A DNA stretch of 8,156 nt from an uncultured Gemmatimonadota bacterium (GCA_946887155.1 CAMPKM010000111.1:1-8156), one strand, 5' to 3'; counted from the stretch's first letter, positions 1 to 6,762 are shown. The notes: generated by a model not told the origin, from the letters alone. Made by a program: numbers and translations.

Positions 1-2
1 AT

Positions 3-33
3 CGGATGGCGGCTTTCTGCCGTCCGCCATCCG
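3..33. terminator. Inverted repeat after the ABC ATPase gene, possible terminator
   Basis: Arms CGGATGGCGG (3-12) and CCGCCATCCG (24-33) are perfectly complementary, giving a 10-bp GC-rich stem with an 11-base loop. The repeat begins 14 bases beyond the ATPase stop codon on the minus strand. No T-tract follows within the two bases visible before the window edge, so it may be a transcript 3'-end structure or an unrelated inverted repeat rather than a true intrinsic terminator. If a permease gene follows in the same operon, it would be an intercistronic hairpin. Confidence 0.4.
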
Positions 34-46
34 CGTTCTGTTGTCG

Positions 47-739
47 TTAGTGGCTCGTGACCAACGAATCGTCCGCGACCTTGCCGTCGAACAGGTGGAT
101 CGAGCGGTCCGCATGCGCCGCGTAGCGCGGATCGTGGGTCACCATGCAGATCGTGGCGCCGCCCTTGTGCAGCTCCTGGAGCAGCCCCATCACCGCTTCG
201 CCGTTCACCGAGTCGAGGTTACCGGTCGGTTCGTCGGCGAGGAGGATCGCGGGATCGCCGGCTACGGCGCGGGCCACCGCCACGCGCTGCTGCTGACCGC
301 CCGAGAGCTGCGAGGGGTAGTGCTTCATGCGGTGTCCCATCTGCACGCGCTCGAGCGCATCGGCCACGCGCTTCTTCCGCTCCTGCGACGACATGCCGCG
401 GTAGGTGAGCGGCAGCTCGACGTTTTCGTAGACCGTGAGGTCGCCGATGAGGTTGAACGCCTGGAAGATGAACCCGATCTGGCGATTGCGGATGCGCGCG
501 CGATCGGCCGCCGAGAGCTTCGCGACATGTTCGCCGCTCAGCATGTAGGTGCCGTCAGTCGGCGTGTCGAGCAGTCCGAGAATCGAAAGGAGCGTGGTCT
601 TGCCGCATCCGGACGGACCTGCGATGGCGATGTACTCGCCCGGACGGATCTCGAGATGCACATCGGCCAGCGCGTGCGTCTCGACTTCGTCCGTGTAGAA
701 CACCTTCTTGATGCCTTCCATCCGAATGAGCGGTTCCAT
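47..739 (-). CDS. ABC transporter ATP-binding protein, MacB/LolD type
   Basis: A 230-residue cytoplasmic ATPase that should drive an efflux or lipoprotein-release type permease. Every nucleotide-binding motif is present: Walker [10 protein letters not shown] (residues 41-49), Q-loop Gln93, signature LSGGQQQR (145-152), Walker B ILLADE (165-170), D-loop (NLDS, 174-177) and H-loop His202. The length and the [11 protein letters not shown] motif fit the LolD/MacB/FtsE branch of stand-alone ATPases. There is no fused membrane domain, so it is not a full MacB. The ATG at 739 is chosen because a GGGAGA ribosome site lies six bases upstream; the Met at residue 7 is a weaker alternative. It sits 101 bp downstream of the HlyD-type adaptor gene on the same strand, which is the usual MacA-ATPase-permease order. 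The permease is presumably beyond the left edge. The substrate cannot be told from the sequence. Confidence 0.95.
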   Translation of the reverse strand: MEPLIRMEGIKKVFYTDEVETHALADVHLEIRPGEYIAIAGPSGCGKTTLLSILGLLDTPTDGTYMLSGEHVAKLSAADRARIRNRQIGFIFQAFNLIGDLTVYENVELPLTYRGMSSQERKKRVADALERVQMGHRMKHYPSQLSGGQQQRVAVARAVAGDPAILLADEPTGNLDSVNGEAVMGLLQELHKGGATICMVTHDPRYAAHADRSIHLFDGKVADDSLVTSH

Positions 740-745
740 CTGTTG

Positions 746-751
746 TCTCCC
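746..751 (-). promoter_or_regulatory. Ribosome binding site of the ABC ATPase gene
   Basis: GGGAGA on the minus strand, six bases before the ATG at 739. It supports that start over the internal Met seven codons in. Confidence 0.6.
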
Positions 752-768
752 AGGTTTGCGAGAAGTTC

Positions 769-837
769 AAGTCCGAATTTCAAAAGTCCAAGGCTGTGGC
801 ATCAGTGAGTCCACTCTGGACTTTGAGCTCTGGACTT
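769..837. repeat. Cluster of AGTCC/GGACT words between adaptor and ATPase genes
   Basis: The 101-bp gap holds repeated copies of one short word in both orientations: AAGTCC (769-774), AAAGTCCA (783-790), AGTCCA (808-813), TGGACTTT (817-824) and TGGACTT (831-837). The third and fourth form a small hairpin with a three-base loop, and copies two and four are 8-bp exact inverted repeats. The gap looks like a decayed tandem or inverted repeat rather than a promoter. Co-transcription of the two genes through it remains possible. Confidence 0.6.
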
Positions 838-840
838 CAG

Positions 841-2124
841 CTAGTTGATACGAATCCGATTGACCGTGTCGTACTGCCCCATGTCGGAGATCAGGATCTT
901 GTCGCCGACCTGCAGGCCGGCCTGTACCTCGATCATGTTCACCGACGCCTTGCCGAACTTCACGTTTGTCCTTACGGCCGTCTTTCCGTCTGGTTCCAGC
1001 TTGAATAGTCCGACAGTCTGATCGGGCTGGGAGTTGCCTGGTCGCTGCACGAAAAGGACGTCTGGAAGACGGTCGATCTCGATCGTACCGTCGACACTGA
1101 GGTCGGAGCGGGCGCCGGCGGGCATCTCGCCCTCGAGGGACACCTCGACTTCGACCGTGGCATTCTGGGAAACGGGGTCCACCCGCATGACGTGGCCCTT
1201 CACGATCGTGGGATGCAGGTCGACATCGACCTTCTGCCCGACCACGACGTCCTTGGCCTGCGATTCAGGTACGCGGAGCACGGCCTTGAAGCGGCCCGGC
1301 TGCGCTACACGAGCGAGTTCGACACCGGAATTGATCCATTGCCCGAGCTCGAGGTCCAGGCTCTGGAGCTGCCCGTCGATGCCTGCCCTGACGTTGAGGC
1401 CGGCAATGCGATCGCGGCGCAACTGAACAATGGCCTTGTTGCTGTTGACCGTGTTCTCGGCGCCGGCGATCTGCTCGGAGATGTTCCCTTCCATCAGCTT
1501 CAGCTTCTGCTCTTCGATCCCAAGCTGCGTGGTGAGCTGAGTGACGAGCTCCCGGGCTGTCTTCAATTCGTTTTCTGAAGCGAGGCCTTTTTTCGACTGG
1601 TCCAGTGCCTCGAACGTGGCCTTGTTGCGCTCGGCCGTTGCCAGCTGCGTCTTGAGGCTCGCAATCTGCGATTCCTGGGTGAGCTTCTGGCTCTCGAGAT
1701 TCGCGCGCAGCGTCACGAGGTTCTGCTCCGCCTGCGCCAGCGCTTCCTGGGCACTGAGCAACTGCAGGTTCTCGTCCGGGTTGCTCAGCACGAGGATGAC
1801 GGTGTTGCTCGTGACCATGGCGCCAGGACGGAGCGGCCGATCTTCGACACGGCCGCTGACGACCGCGGCGACGTACCGGATGTTTTCGGGAACGAGGGTG
1901 CCAGGCGCGCGGACGTTGCGAATGAGTTCACCGCGCTGCACGGAATCGATGATCACTTCCGCGCGAGCGACCGAGGGTGGACGGGCCTCGAGCTGGCTCA
2001 AGGCAACAGTCAGCGCCACGGCGGCGACCACGCCACCGGCGATCAGCACGTTCCGTTTGGTTTTCTTCGGGGGGTCTCGCTTGATATCCACGGGAACGGT
2101 TCTCGTCGGTTCGATGTTCGACAC
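841..2124 (-). CDS. HlyD/MacA-family periplasmic adaptor (membrane fusion) protein
   Basis: A 427-residue adaptor that should bridge an inner-membrane ABC permease and an outer-membrane channel. The layout is classic: a short cytoplasmic lysine-rich N-terminus, one membrane segment (about 26-43), a first lipoyl half-domain (about 78-112), a long alpha-helical hairpin rich in Gln, Glu, Leu and Ala (about 118-238), a second lipoyl half (about 244-277), a beta-barrel (about 280-352) and a membrane-proximal domain to the end. It has no lipobox, so it is anchored by the N-terminal helix as in MacA. The start is GTG at 2124. No strong Shine-Dalgarno sequence is visible, but the next Met is at residue 103, beyond the membrane segment. 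The ATPase gene follows 101 bp downstream. The cargo (macrolide, peptide, lipid or siderophore) is not predictable. Confidence 0.93.
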   Translation of the reverse strand: MSNIEPTRTVPVDIKRDPPKKTKRNVLIAGGVVAAVALTVALSQLEARPPSVARAEVIIDSVQRGELIRNVRAPGTLVPENIRYVAAVVSGRVEDRPLRPGAMVTSNTVILVLSNPDENLQLLSAQEALAQAEQNLVTLRANLESQKLTQESQIASLKTQLATAERNKATFEALDQSKKGLASENELKTARELVTQLTTQLGIEEQKLKLMEGNISEQIAGAENTVNSNKAIVQLRRDRIAGLNVRAGIDGQLQSLDLELGQWINSGVELARVAQPGRFKAVLRVPESQAKDVVVGQKVDVDLHPTIVKGHVMRVDPVSQNATVEVEVSLEGEMPAGARSDLSVDGTIEIDRLPDVLFVQRPGNSQPDQTVGLFKLEPDGKTAVRTNVKFGKASVNMIEVQAGLQVGDKILISDMGQYDTVNRIRIN

Positions 2125-2130
2125 TTACTA

Positions 2131-2171
2131 CGGCCGAACCGTTGAAAAGGAGTCAACGATTTCACCGGCCG
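2131..2171. promoter_or_regulatory. Inverted repeats directly upstream of the efflux adaptor, candidate promoter/operator
   Basis: CGTTGA (2140-2145) and TCAACG (2153-2158) form a 6-bp inverted repeat with a 7-base spacer. Two copies of the self-complementary hexamer CGGCCG flank it (2131-2136 and 2166-2171). On the minus strand the inner repeat contains TTGACT, a good match to a -35 box, but no convincing -10 box follows at 16-18 bases. The position 7-47 bases before the GTG start suits either an operator or a structured leader. This is inference from pattern only. Confidence 0.3.
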
Positions 2172-2246
2172 GGCGGACTCCTAAAGCTAGCCCTGTAGGC
2201 TGACTACGCCCTCAGGAAGGGGCGAAATGCTTGGGGGGCAGGGCGA

Positions 2247-2294
2247 AGGGCGATTTGCGCACCACAGCAGGGTGCGACCTCCCGGGATCGCCCT
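2247..2294. terminator. Nested stem structure after the DUF1080 gene, possible terminator
   Basis: Outer arms AGGGCGAT (2247-2254) and ATCGCCCT (2287-2294) enclose inner arms CGCACC (2258-2263) and GGTGCG (2271-2276). On the minus strand this structure begins 17 bases after the DUF1080 stop codon. There is no clear T-run, so it would be a factor-dependent terminator or 3'-end stabiliser at best. It supports treating the sugar gene pair and the efflux pair as separate transcription units. The 2125-2311 gap holds no gene that I can support. Confidence 0.35.
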
Positions 2295-2311
2295 GCGCCT
2301 TCGGCTCGGGG

Positions 2312-3013
2312 TTAGCGCAGTTCCCTGATCTTGATATTCCTGAACTCCGCCCGTCCACCATGCTCCTGCAAGCCGATATGGCCTTTCATGGCTTTCCCGT
2401 ACTGGGGAAACGGGGCGAACTTCGAGGCGGCTACGCGCCTGGCCCAGTCGGGACTCCCCTGTTCGTACTCGACGACCTTCTGCCCATTGAGCCAGTGCTC
2501 GATGTGCGTCCCTTTCGCCACGACCCGCGAGGTGTTCCACTCGCCGGCAGGCTTCACGATGCCGCGTGGAGGCGCATACACACTGTGGACCGACCCCGCC
2601 GAAGTCAGGGGATTCTTCCCGTCGTTATGTCCGGCATCATCGAGGAGCGCGTATTCCGGGGCGCCATGGTAGATCCACTCCAGGCCCTCGACCGCGCGGT
2701 AGAAAAGGCCGCTATTCCCGCTGGGCCCGAGCTTCCAGTCGAGCGTCAACTCGAAGTCGTCGAACTGCTCCTTCGTGATGATGTCGGCGGCGCGTGAGAC
2801 TCGTGTGAGGATGCCGTCTACGGCCTGCCAGCCAGCAGGCATGGTGTCGGCGCCATACGCACGCCACCCGTCAGTCGACTTGCCGTCGAACAGAAGCTTC
2901 CAGCCCGCGGCGCGCTCCTCGTCGGTCAACGTGTTGGCCGCCTGTGCCGCTGCTTGAGTTGTCAGCGCGAGAATCGCCAGGGAAACGCAGAACAGTTTTT
3001 CGAAGACGCGCAT
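2312..3013 (-). CDS. Secreted DUF1080 / 3-keto-disaccharide hydrolase family protein
   Basis: A 233-residue protein with a Sec signal peptide (Arg2, Lys6, hydrophobic 7-18, small residues AAAQA at 21-25), followed by one DUF1080 (PF06439) jelly-roll domain. Family signatures are visible: GWKLLFDGKSTDGW (37-50), GNSGLFYR (99-106), PEYALLDD (119-126), KPAGEWN (154-160), IEHWLNGQKVVEY (171-183) and a closing LQEHGGRAEFRNIKIREL (215-232). Characterised relatives act on 3-keto-glycosides made by Gfo/Idh-type oxidoreductases. The ATG at 3013 gives a clean signal peptide; a GTG eight codons earlier (3037) would only add a non-hydrophobic extension. It lies 101 bp downstream of the Tat-signal oxidoreductase gene on the same strand, which supports a joint pathway. 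The real substrate is unknown. Confidence 0.9.
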   Translation of the reverse strand: MRVFEKLFCVSLAILALTTQAAAQAANTLTDEERAAGWKLLFDGKSTDGWRAYGADTMPAGWQAVDGILTRVSRAADIITKEQFDDFELTLDWKLGPSGNSGLFYRAVEGLEWIYHGAPEYALLDDAGHNDGKNPLTSAGSVHSVYAPPRGIVKPAGEWNTSRVVAKGTHIEHWLNGQKVVEYEQGSPDWARRVAASKFAPFPQYGKAMKGHIGLQEHGGRAEFRNIKIRELR

Positions 3014-3051
3014 ACGAAGGTTTGGGTCGAAACTCACGCTGTAACGATCAC

Positions 3052-3087
3052 GATCCCCGATTCCCGATTCCCGATTCCCGATTTCCC
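3052..3087. repeat. GATTCCC heptamer tandem repeat
   Basis: Five consecutive units read GATCCCC (3052-3058), GATTCCC three times (3059-3079) and GATTTCCC (3080-3087). The array fills much of the gap between the oxidoreductase and DUF1080 genes, just upstream of the DUF1080 start region. The units are too short and have no spacers, so this is a simple-sequence array and not a CRISPR. Confidence 0.9.
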
Positions 3088-3089
3088 GA

Positions 3090-3120
3090 CCTCACGCCCT
3101 CACGACCTCACGCCTCACAA
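3090..3120. repeat. CCTCACGN tandem repeat overlapping the oxidoreductase stop
   Basis: Four near-identical units follow the heptamer array: CCTCACGC (3090-3097), CCTCACGA (3098-3105), CCTCACG (3106-3112) and CCTCACAA (3113-3120). The last unit contains the minus-strand stop codon TGA of the Gfo/Idh gene (3115-3117), so the array has either supplied or grown from the gene's end. Confidence 0.85.
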
Positions 3121-4662
3121 CGCCCACCCTGACCTGTACTCACGAGTCAACCACTGGTTCGCTTCCGGCGCGTTCGTGATCCGCATGTTCGCGGCGTCGT
3201 ACTCGATCCGCTTGTTCTGGCCGGCGCGCAACGCCACGATGCCTAACAACATTACCTCGGTCAGCGCCGAAGCGTAGTCGAACGGGCAACTGGCCTTCGC
3301 TTCGCCCTTGCACGCCCGCGCCCAGTTCACTTCGTGCCCCGTCTCGACGCGCTCGAAGGTCTTCGGCACGGCCTCCGCCTCCGCCGCGAGCGACGCCGGG
3401 AAGATCTTCGGGGTGTCGCCGTACGTCTGGTGCGTCAGGTAGCCCTTCTCACCAACGAATACCGCGCCACCGCCATCGCCGTCGGGACGCGGCACGTCGG
3501 CCAGGACCATCGGCGACAGTCCGCCATCGTACCAGTGCATCTCGACGGCGGGCCTGCCGCCACGCGCCGCGAATTCGTACCGCGTATGCATCGCCAGCGG
3601 ATATGAGGCGGGATTGGCGGCCGGTCCGCCCCACGGCGTGGAGTTGGACGTGATCGTCGTGGGGAGCGTCAGACCTAACGACCAGAACGCCTGGTCCATC
3701 AGGTGCGCGCCCATGTCGCCGATCGCGCTCACCCCGAATGGCACCCAACCGCGCCAGCTGAAGGGATGGTACGCCGGGTGATAGGGGATGTCCCCGGGAG
3801 CGGCGCCGAGGAACAGGTCCCAGTTCAGGCCAGCCGGCAGGTCGCGGGGATTCGCGGCCATGGCCGAGAGAACGGCCCGTTCAACGGTGCGCACGTTCCA
3901 GCTGGGAGGAGCGGGCGGTAATGCCGGCTGGTTCGGGGCTGGCGCCGTCGCGGTTGGAGCGTTCGTCTGCGGCGCCGGGATGTTCGTGGGCCCCGGAATT
4001 CCCTGCGCCCAGTACCGCTGGGGTCGATCCGTCCAGATGTGCACTTCGCGGACGGGTCCAATCACGCCCGCGGCGATCCAGTCCTGGATTCGCCGGGTCC
4101 CTTCACGCGAGTGGCCCTGGTTGCCCATCTGTGTCGCCACTTTCGTTTCAGCGGCCACACGCGCGAGAAGCCGAGCCTCGTGCACCGAATAGGTCAGCGG
4201 CTTCTGGACGTAGACATGTTTGCCGGCCCGCATCGCCGCGAGGGCAATGTGAGCGTGCATGTGATCCGGTGTGGCGACGATGACTGCCTCGATGTCTTTC
4301 TGCCGGTCGAGCATTTCGCGGAAGTCGGCATATTTCGCCGCCTTCGTGTAGGCGTCGCGAAGCTTGATCGCCGCTGGCGAAACGACGCCGTCACGGTTCG
4401 GGCGCAGGCGGCCTGCCAGTTGCCGTTCGACGAATGCCATGTCGACATCGCAGACGGCGACCAGGTTTTCCCCTGCGTCCACGAGTTCGCTCGCGTTGTT
4501 CATGCCCATGCCACCAAAACCGACGCAGGCAAAGTTCAACGTGTCCGACGGAGCGCGTTGCCCCTGTGTGGCACCGATCACATGGCGCGGGACGATCATG
4601 GCGCCGAGCGCCAGCACGCTCGAATCGGCGATAAAGTCGCGGCGTGAAAATCCTTTACTCAT
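3115..4662 (-). CDS. Tat-exported Gfo/Idh/MocA family oxidoreductase
   Basis: A 515-residue NAD(P)-dependent sugar-type oxidoreductase. The ATG at 4662 is chosen because it gives a Tat signal (SRRDF at 6-10, hydrophobic stretch about 15-24) and is preceded by AAGG five bases upstream; the longer in-frame Met at 4809 would bury this signal. The Rossmann motif is VGFGGMG (47-53). The [12 protein letters not shown] segment (129-140) leads to QKP (153-155), where most relatives have [12 protein letters not shown] (315-323) is the catalytic-region motif of the group in which many secreted members act on glycosides. A Pro/Ala-rich stretch (about 221-256) interrupts the domain junction. The neighbour is a secreted DUF1080 protein, so oxidation of a sugar C3 hydroxyl is a reasonable inference. 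How a periplasmic enzyme holds its nicotinamide cofactor is presumably by loading it before Tat export. Confidence 0.92.
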   Translation of the reverse strand: MSKGFSRRDFIADSSVLALGAMIVPRHVIGATQGQRAPSDTLNFACVGFGGMGMNNASELVDAGENLVAVCDVDMAFVERQLAGRLRPNRDGVVSPAAIKLRDAYTKAAKYADFREMLDRQKDIEAVIVATPDHMHAHIALAAMRAGKHVYVQKPLTYSVHEARLLARVAAETKVATQMGNQGHSREGTRRIQDWIAAGVIGPVREVHIWTDRPQRYWAQGIPGPTNIPAPQTNAPTATAPAPNQPALPPAPPSWNVRTVERAVLSAMAANPRDLPAGLNWDLFLGAAPGDIPYHPAYHPFSWRGWVPFGVSAIGDMGAHLMDQAFWSLGLTLPTTITSNSTPWGGPAANPASYPLAMHTRYEFAARGGRPAVEMHWYDGGLSPMVLADVPRPDGDGGGAVFVGEKGYLTHQTYGDTPKIFPASLAAEAEAVPKTFERVETGHEVNWARACKGEAKASCPFDYASALTEVMLLGIVALRAGQNKRIEYDAANMRITNAPEANQWLTREYRSGWAL

Positions 4663-4870
4663 GGCAGCCTTGGGTAGAGGAACGAGTTCGGGTTTACTCA
4701 AACTCCCGCGGACATCCGGATACGCGTTGCTTCGGCAGATGGGAGTCTGACCCCGAACTCCCCGCGACACAACAATACAGCCACTTGCCAACCACAGCCG
4801 CAGCACCACAAAGTGTGTTATACGCCCGTCCTCCGGAACCTCCCTGGCCGGGAACTCCTACTCAGGCGCC
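4663..4870. promoter_or_regulatory. Divergent intergenic region between oxidoreductase and regulator genes
   Basis: This 208-bp gap must hold the promoters of both flanking genes. It contains a 9-bp inverted repeat, GAGTTCGGG (4684-4692) and CCCGAACTC (4752-4760), separated by 59 bases. It also contains two similar direct words, AACTCCCGCGGA (4701-4712) and AACTCCCCGCGA (4756-4767). A TATAAC hexamer reading on the minus strand (4816-4821) is the best -10-like match, without a good -35 box. I see no small gene here. Confidence 0.4.
4739..4754. repeat. Degenerate copy of the GGGTCTGACCCC palindrome
   Basis: ATGGGAGTCTGACCCC matches the left and central part of the perfect palindrome at 7502-7522 apart from one inserted A, and lacks the closing ATTT. 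It lies in the divergent gap, so both copies in the window are intergenic or at a gene start. Confidence 0.55.
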
Positions 4871-5728
4871 GTGCTGATACTCGATACGCTCCGACCGGGC
4901 AACGAGGATGAGTCAGAGGTGCGTCTGCAGACGCCGCCGGGTTCTGAGGCGATCTCCAGGGCCAGCGGGCCGATTGTCCGTGAGCTTCTGGTCGATGAAG
5001 CCAGTGCCGATCTCGTCCGTAGCCTGTGCAGCAGCAGCGCGTCCATCAAGCTGGTCCCCGTCGATCTCGAGATGATGCTGGCGGCAGGGACGGCGGCATC
5101 GCTCTCGGCGGCAACGGCGATCGTGATGGGCCCGAACCTTCGTCGCGGGTTGCGGGCGATCGAAGCGATCGAGCAATTGCGGGCCCTGGTGCCGCACGTT
5201 GGCATTTACGTTCTCGCGCGATCGACGGCGGAAGTGGCGCGCCTGCTCCCCCGGCTCGCCGCGGTTGGCGTCGACGAGGTGTTCTGCCTCGATGCCCCGG
5301 CCGACGCGACGGCGTTCGTCGAGACGATGCACCAGCGATTGGCTGCGCCCGCACCGGAGACGGAGATCAAGTTGCTCTGGAAGTGGTTCCGTGAGTCGCC
5401 GGAGCGGTCGCTCGTCATGCACTGTGTGCGGAATGCTTACCGCCTGGATGTCTGGTCGATCCGGTCCCGGGTCTTCAACGCCTCCCGCAAGACCCTGCAC
5501 AACCGGATCATGCTGGTGGGCCTGCCGAGTCCCGGCATTCTGTCGCGTTGTGGTCGCGTGCTGCACGTGCAGGAGCTCGAACGCAGGGGCGTCAAGCCGA
5601 CGACGCTGATGGCGGAGATTTTGGGTTTCCCCTCCGCCGGTGCCATGCAGCGCTCGCGCCGTCGGCTGAGAAATGCGCTGATGGCCAAGGGCCGGCGGGC
5701 ATTGGTATTCGCGTCGCTGCTCCGATAG
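4871..5728 (+). CDS. Orphan regulator: degenerate receiver-like N-terminus with AraC-like HTH
   Basis: A 285-residue protein, probably cytoplasmic, and the only plus-strand gene here. Residues about 80-158 alternate strand and helix like a response-regulator receiver (TAIVMGP, then HVGIYVLARS, then GVDEVFCLD). The phosphoacceptor Asp expected after the third strand appears replaced by Gly, so phosphorylation is unlikely. Residues about 185-270 resemble an AraC-type DNA-binding domain with two helix-turn-helix units: WSIRSRVFNASRKTLHNRI (195-213) and MAEILGFPSAGAMQRSRRRL (247-266). The start is GTG at 4871 with no clear ribosome site. GTG at 4919, with GAGGA upstream, is an alternative and removes 16 residues. 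It is divergent from the sugar oxidoreductase gene, so it could control that pair, but nothing proves this. The assignment rests on pattern resemblance and the function is unknown. Confidence 0.75.
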   Translation: MLILDTLRPGNEDESEVRLQTPPGSEAISRASGPIVRELLVDEASADLVRSLCSSSASIKLVPVDLEMMLAAGTAASLSAATAIVMGPNLRRGLRAIEAIEQLRALVPHVGIYVLARSTAEVARLLPRLAAVGVDEVFCLDAPADATAFVETMHQRLAAPAPETEIKLLWKWFRESPERSLVMHCVRNAYRLDVWSIRSRVFNASRKTLHNRIMLVGLPSPGILSRCGRVLHVQELERRGVKPTTLMAEILGFPSAGAMQRSRRRLRNALMAKGRRALVFASLLR

Positions 5729-5745
5729 ACCGGAAGGGCCGGAGC

Positions 5746-5767
5746 GCGTCTCACCCTCGATAGACGC
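5746..5767. terminator. Weak inverted repeat between convergent genes
   Basis: GCGTCT (5746-5751) pairs with AGACGC (5762-5767) around a 10-base loop. The 22-bp gap between the regulator stop and the queD stop is otherwise featureless, and the repeat overlaps the end of queD. No T-run is present, so it is at most a weak bidirectional stop. Confidence 0.2.
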
Positions 5768-6104
5768 AGCCCGCGGTGCACGTTTCCCGAACCTCGACCG
5801 CGGAAAGCAGCGGCAGCGACGGTTGGAGTCGCACCCAGATCCACTGCGACAGCATCTCGCTCGTCGGGTTTTCCAGCCCCTCGATCTCGTTCAGGTAATG
5901 GTGGTCGAGTAGCGCATGGAGCGGCGCAAACGCCTGCTTCACGTCGGCGAAGTCGATCACCCAGCCCAGCGCCGGGTCGATCGGTCCGCTGACGGTGACG
6001 CGGACGTGGAATGAATGGCCGTGCAAGCGCGCACACTTGTGCGACGCCGGCACGTTAGGCAGGCGGTGCGCGGCTTCGAACGTGAACTCGGCGAAAACGT
6101 CCAT
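5751..6104 (-). CDS. queD: 6-carboxy-5,6,7,8-tetrahydropterin synthase (QueD)
   Basis: A 117-residue cytoplasmic enzyme, close to the usual length of about 120. It converts 7,8-dihydroneopterin triphosphate to 6-carboxytetrahydropterin, the first committed step to preQ0. The zinc-binding histidines are His13 (in FEAAHRL), His28 and His30 (in RLHGHSF). The catalytic set is Cys24, the Asp67-His68 pair (in LLDHHYLN) and Glu107. PTSEML (80-85) is the usual substrate-pocket segment. The ATG at 6104 has a purine-rich AGGGGGAG upstream, though about 11 bases away. It is the last gene of a queC-queE-queD operon and starts 28 bases after queE. A 5-bp hairpin (CCGGT 6126-6130, ACCGG 6135-6139) spans the queE stop codon in that spacer. 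Confidence 0.96.
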   Translation of the reverse strand: MDVFAEFTFEAAHRLPNVPASHKCARLHGHSFHVRVTVSGPIDPALGWVIDFADVKQAFAPLHALLDHHYLNEIEGLENPTSEMLSQWIWVRLQPSLPLLSAVEVRETCTAGCVYRG

Positions 6105-6132
6105 TGAGGTCGAAACTCCCCCTGACCGGTCC

Positions 6133-6762
6133 TTACCGGATGCCCAGCATCTTGTGCGTCTGGAGGCTCAGCCGCCATTGCGGATGGGCGAGGCAAAAGT
6201 CGAGCGCCGCCTTTGTGTTCGCCTCGAGGTCCGGGCCATACATCGGCTGCAGGTAGAACTCGTCGAAGTCCCACGACGCATACCGTTCCGGAGGCGCTCC
6301 CTCCTGCGGGAACACCAGCTTCAGTTCATTCCCATGGGTGAGGATCGTCTCGGCGTTCGCCTTCGGGCTCACCGTGATCCAGTCGAGTCCCGGCGGGGGC
6401 AGGCAGGTCCCGTTCGTCTCCACCGCCACCTCGAATCCGGCGGCATGGAACGCGCCGACGGCCGCTTCGTCGAGTTGCAACAGCGGTTCACCGCCCGTGC
6501 AGACGACGTAGGGACGGCCACGCCCGTTTCCCTGCCAGGCGGCCTTCACCGCCCGCGCCAGGTCCTCCGCGGTCGTGAACTTCCCGCCGTCCGGGCCGAC
6601 GCCGACGAACTCGGTGTCGCAGAAGCGGCAGACGGCCGCGGCCCGGTCAGCCTCGCGACCCGTCCAGAGGTTGCATCCGCTGAACCGGCAGAACACCGCC
6701 GGCCGCCCGGTCCGCGCTCCCTCTCCCTGCAGCGTGTAGAAGATCTCGCGAACCGTGTACAT
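6133..6762 (-). CDS. queE: 7-carboxy-7-deazaguanine synthase (QueE), radical SAM
   Basis: A 209-residue radical S-adenosylmethionine enzyme that contracts 6-carboxytetrahydropterin to 7-carboxy-7-deazaguanine. [13 protein letters not shown] (9-21) is the typical QueE opening. The iron-sulfur cysteines are Cys30, Cys45 and Cys48, a CX14CX2C spacing known from the Burkholderia-type QueE instead of the common radical SAM CX3CX2C. TGGEP (89-93) contacts SAM. FYLQPM (169-174) and [10 protein letters not shown] (200-209) are conserved C-terminal signatures. The ATG at 6762 gives this standard N-terminus; a longer in-frame start at 6837 would add 25 unrelated residues lying inside queC. The start overlaps the queC stop as TGATG, so translation is probably coupled. 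Confidence 0.96.
   Translation of the reverse strand: MYTVREIFYTLQGEGARTGRPAVFCRFSGCNLWTGREADRAAAVCRFCDTEFVGVGPDGGKFTTAEDLARAVKAAWQGNGRGRPYVVCTGGEPLLQLDEAAVGAFHAAGFEVAVETNGTCLPPPGLDWITVSPKANAETILTHGNELKLVFPQEGAPPERYASWDFDEFYLQPMYGPDLEANTKAALDFCLAHPQWRLSLQTHKMLGIR

Noticed and set aside
47..739. Complete MacB (fused ATPase-permease)
   Set aside because: The protein stops right after the ATPase domain at 230 residues and has no membrane segments.
41..808. Plus-strand open frame of 255 codons opposite the ABC ATPase
   Set aside because: The minus strand carries a complete ATPase with all motifs. The plus frame is Arg/His-rich, as expected of an antisense frame in GC-rich DNA, and shows no domain.
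2231..2797. Plus-strand open frame of 188 codons opposite the DUF1080 gene
   Set aside because: The opposite strand encodes a signal peptide and a full DUF1080 domain, and the plus frame shows no recognisable feature.
3052..3120. Possible CRISPR array
   Set aside because: The units are 7-8 bp with no spacers and there are no cas genes; it is a simple tandem repeat.
4039..4647. Plus-strand open frame of 202 codons opposite the oxidoreductase
   Set aside because: It mirrors the Rossmann domain coding sequence and has no independent support such as a ribosome site or motif.
4663..4809. N-terminal extension of the oxidoreductase to an upstream Met at 4809
   Set aside because: It would place 49 unrelated residues in front of a clear Tat signal, through a region that contains intergenic repeats.
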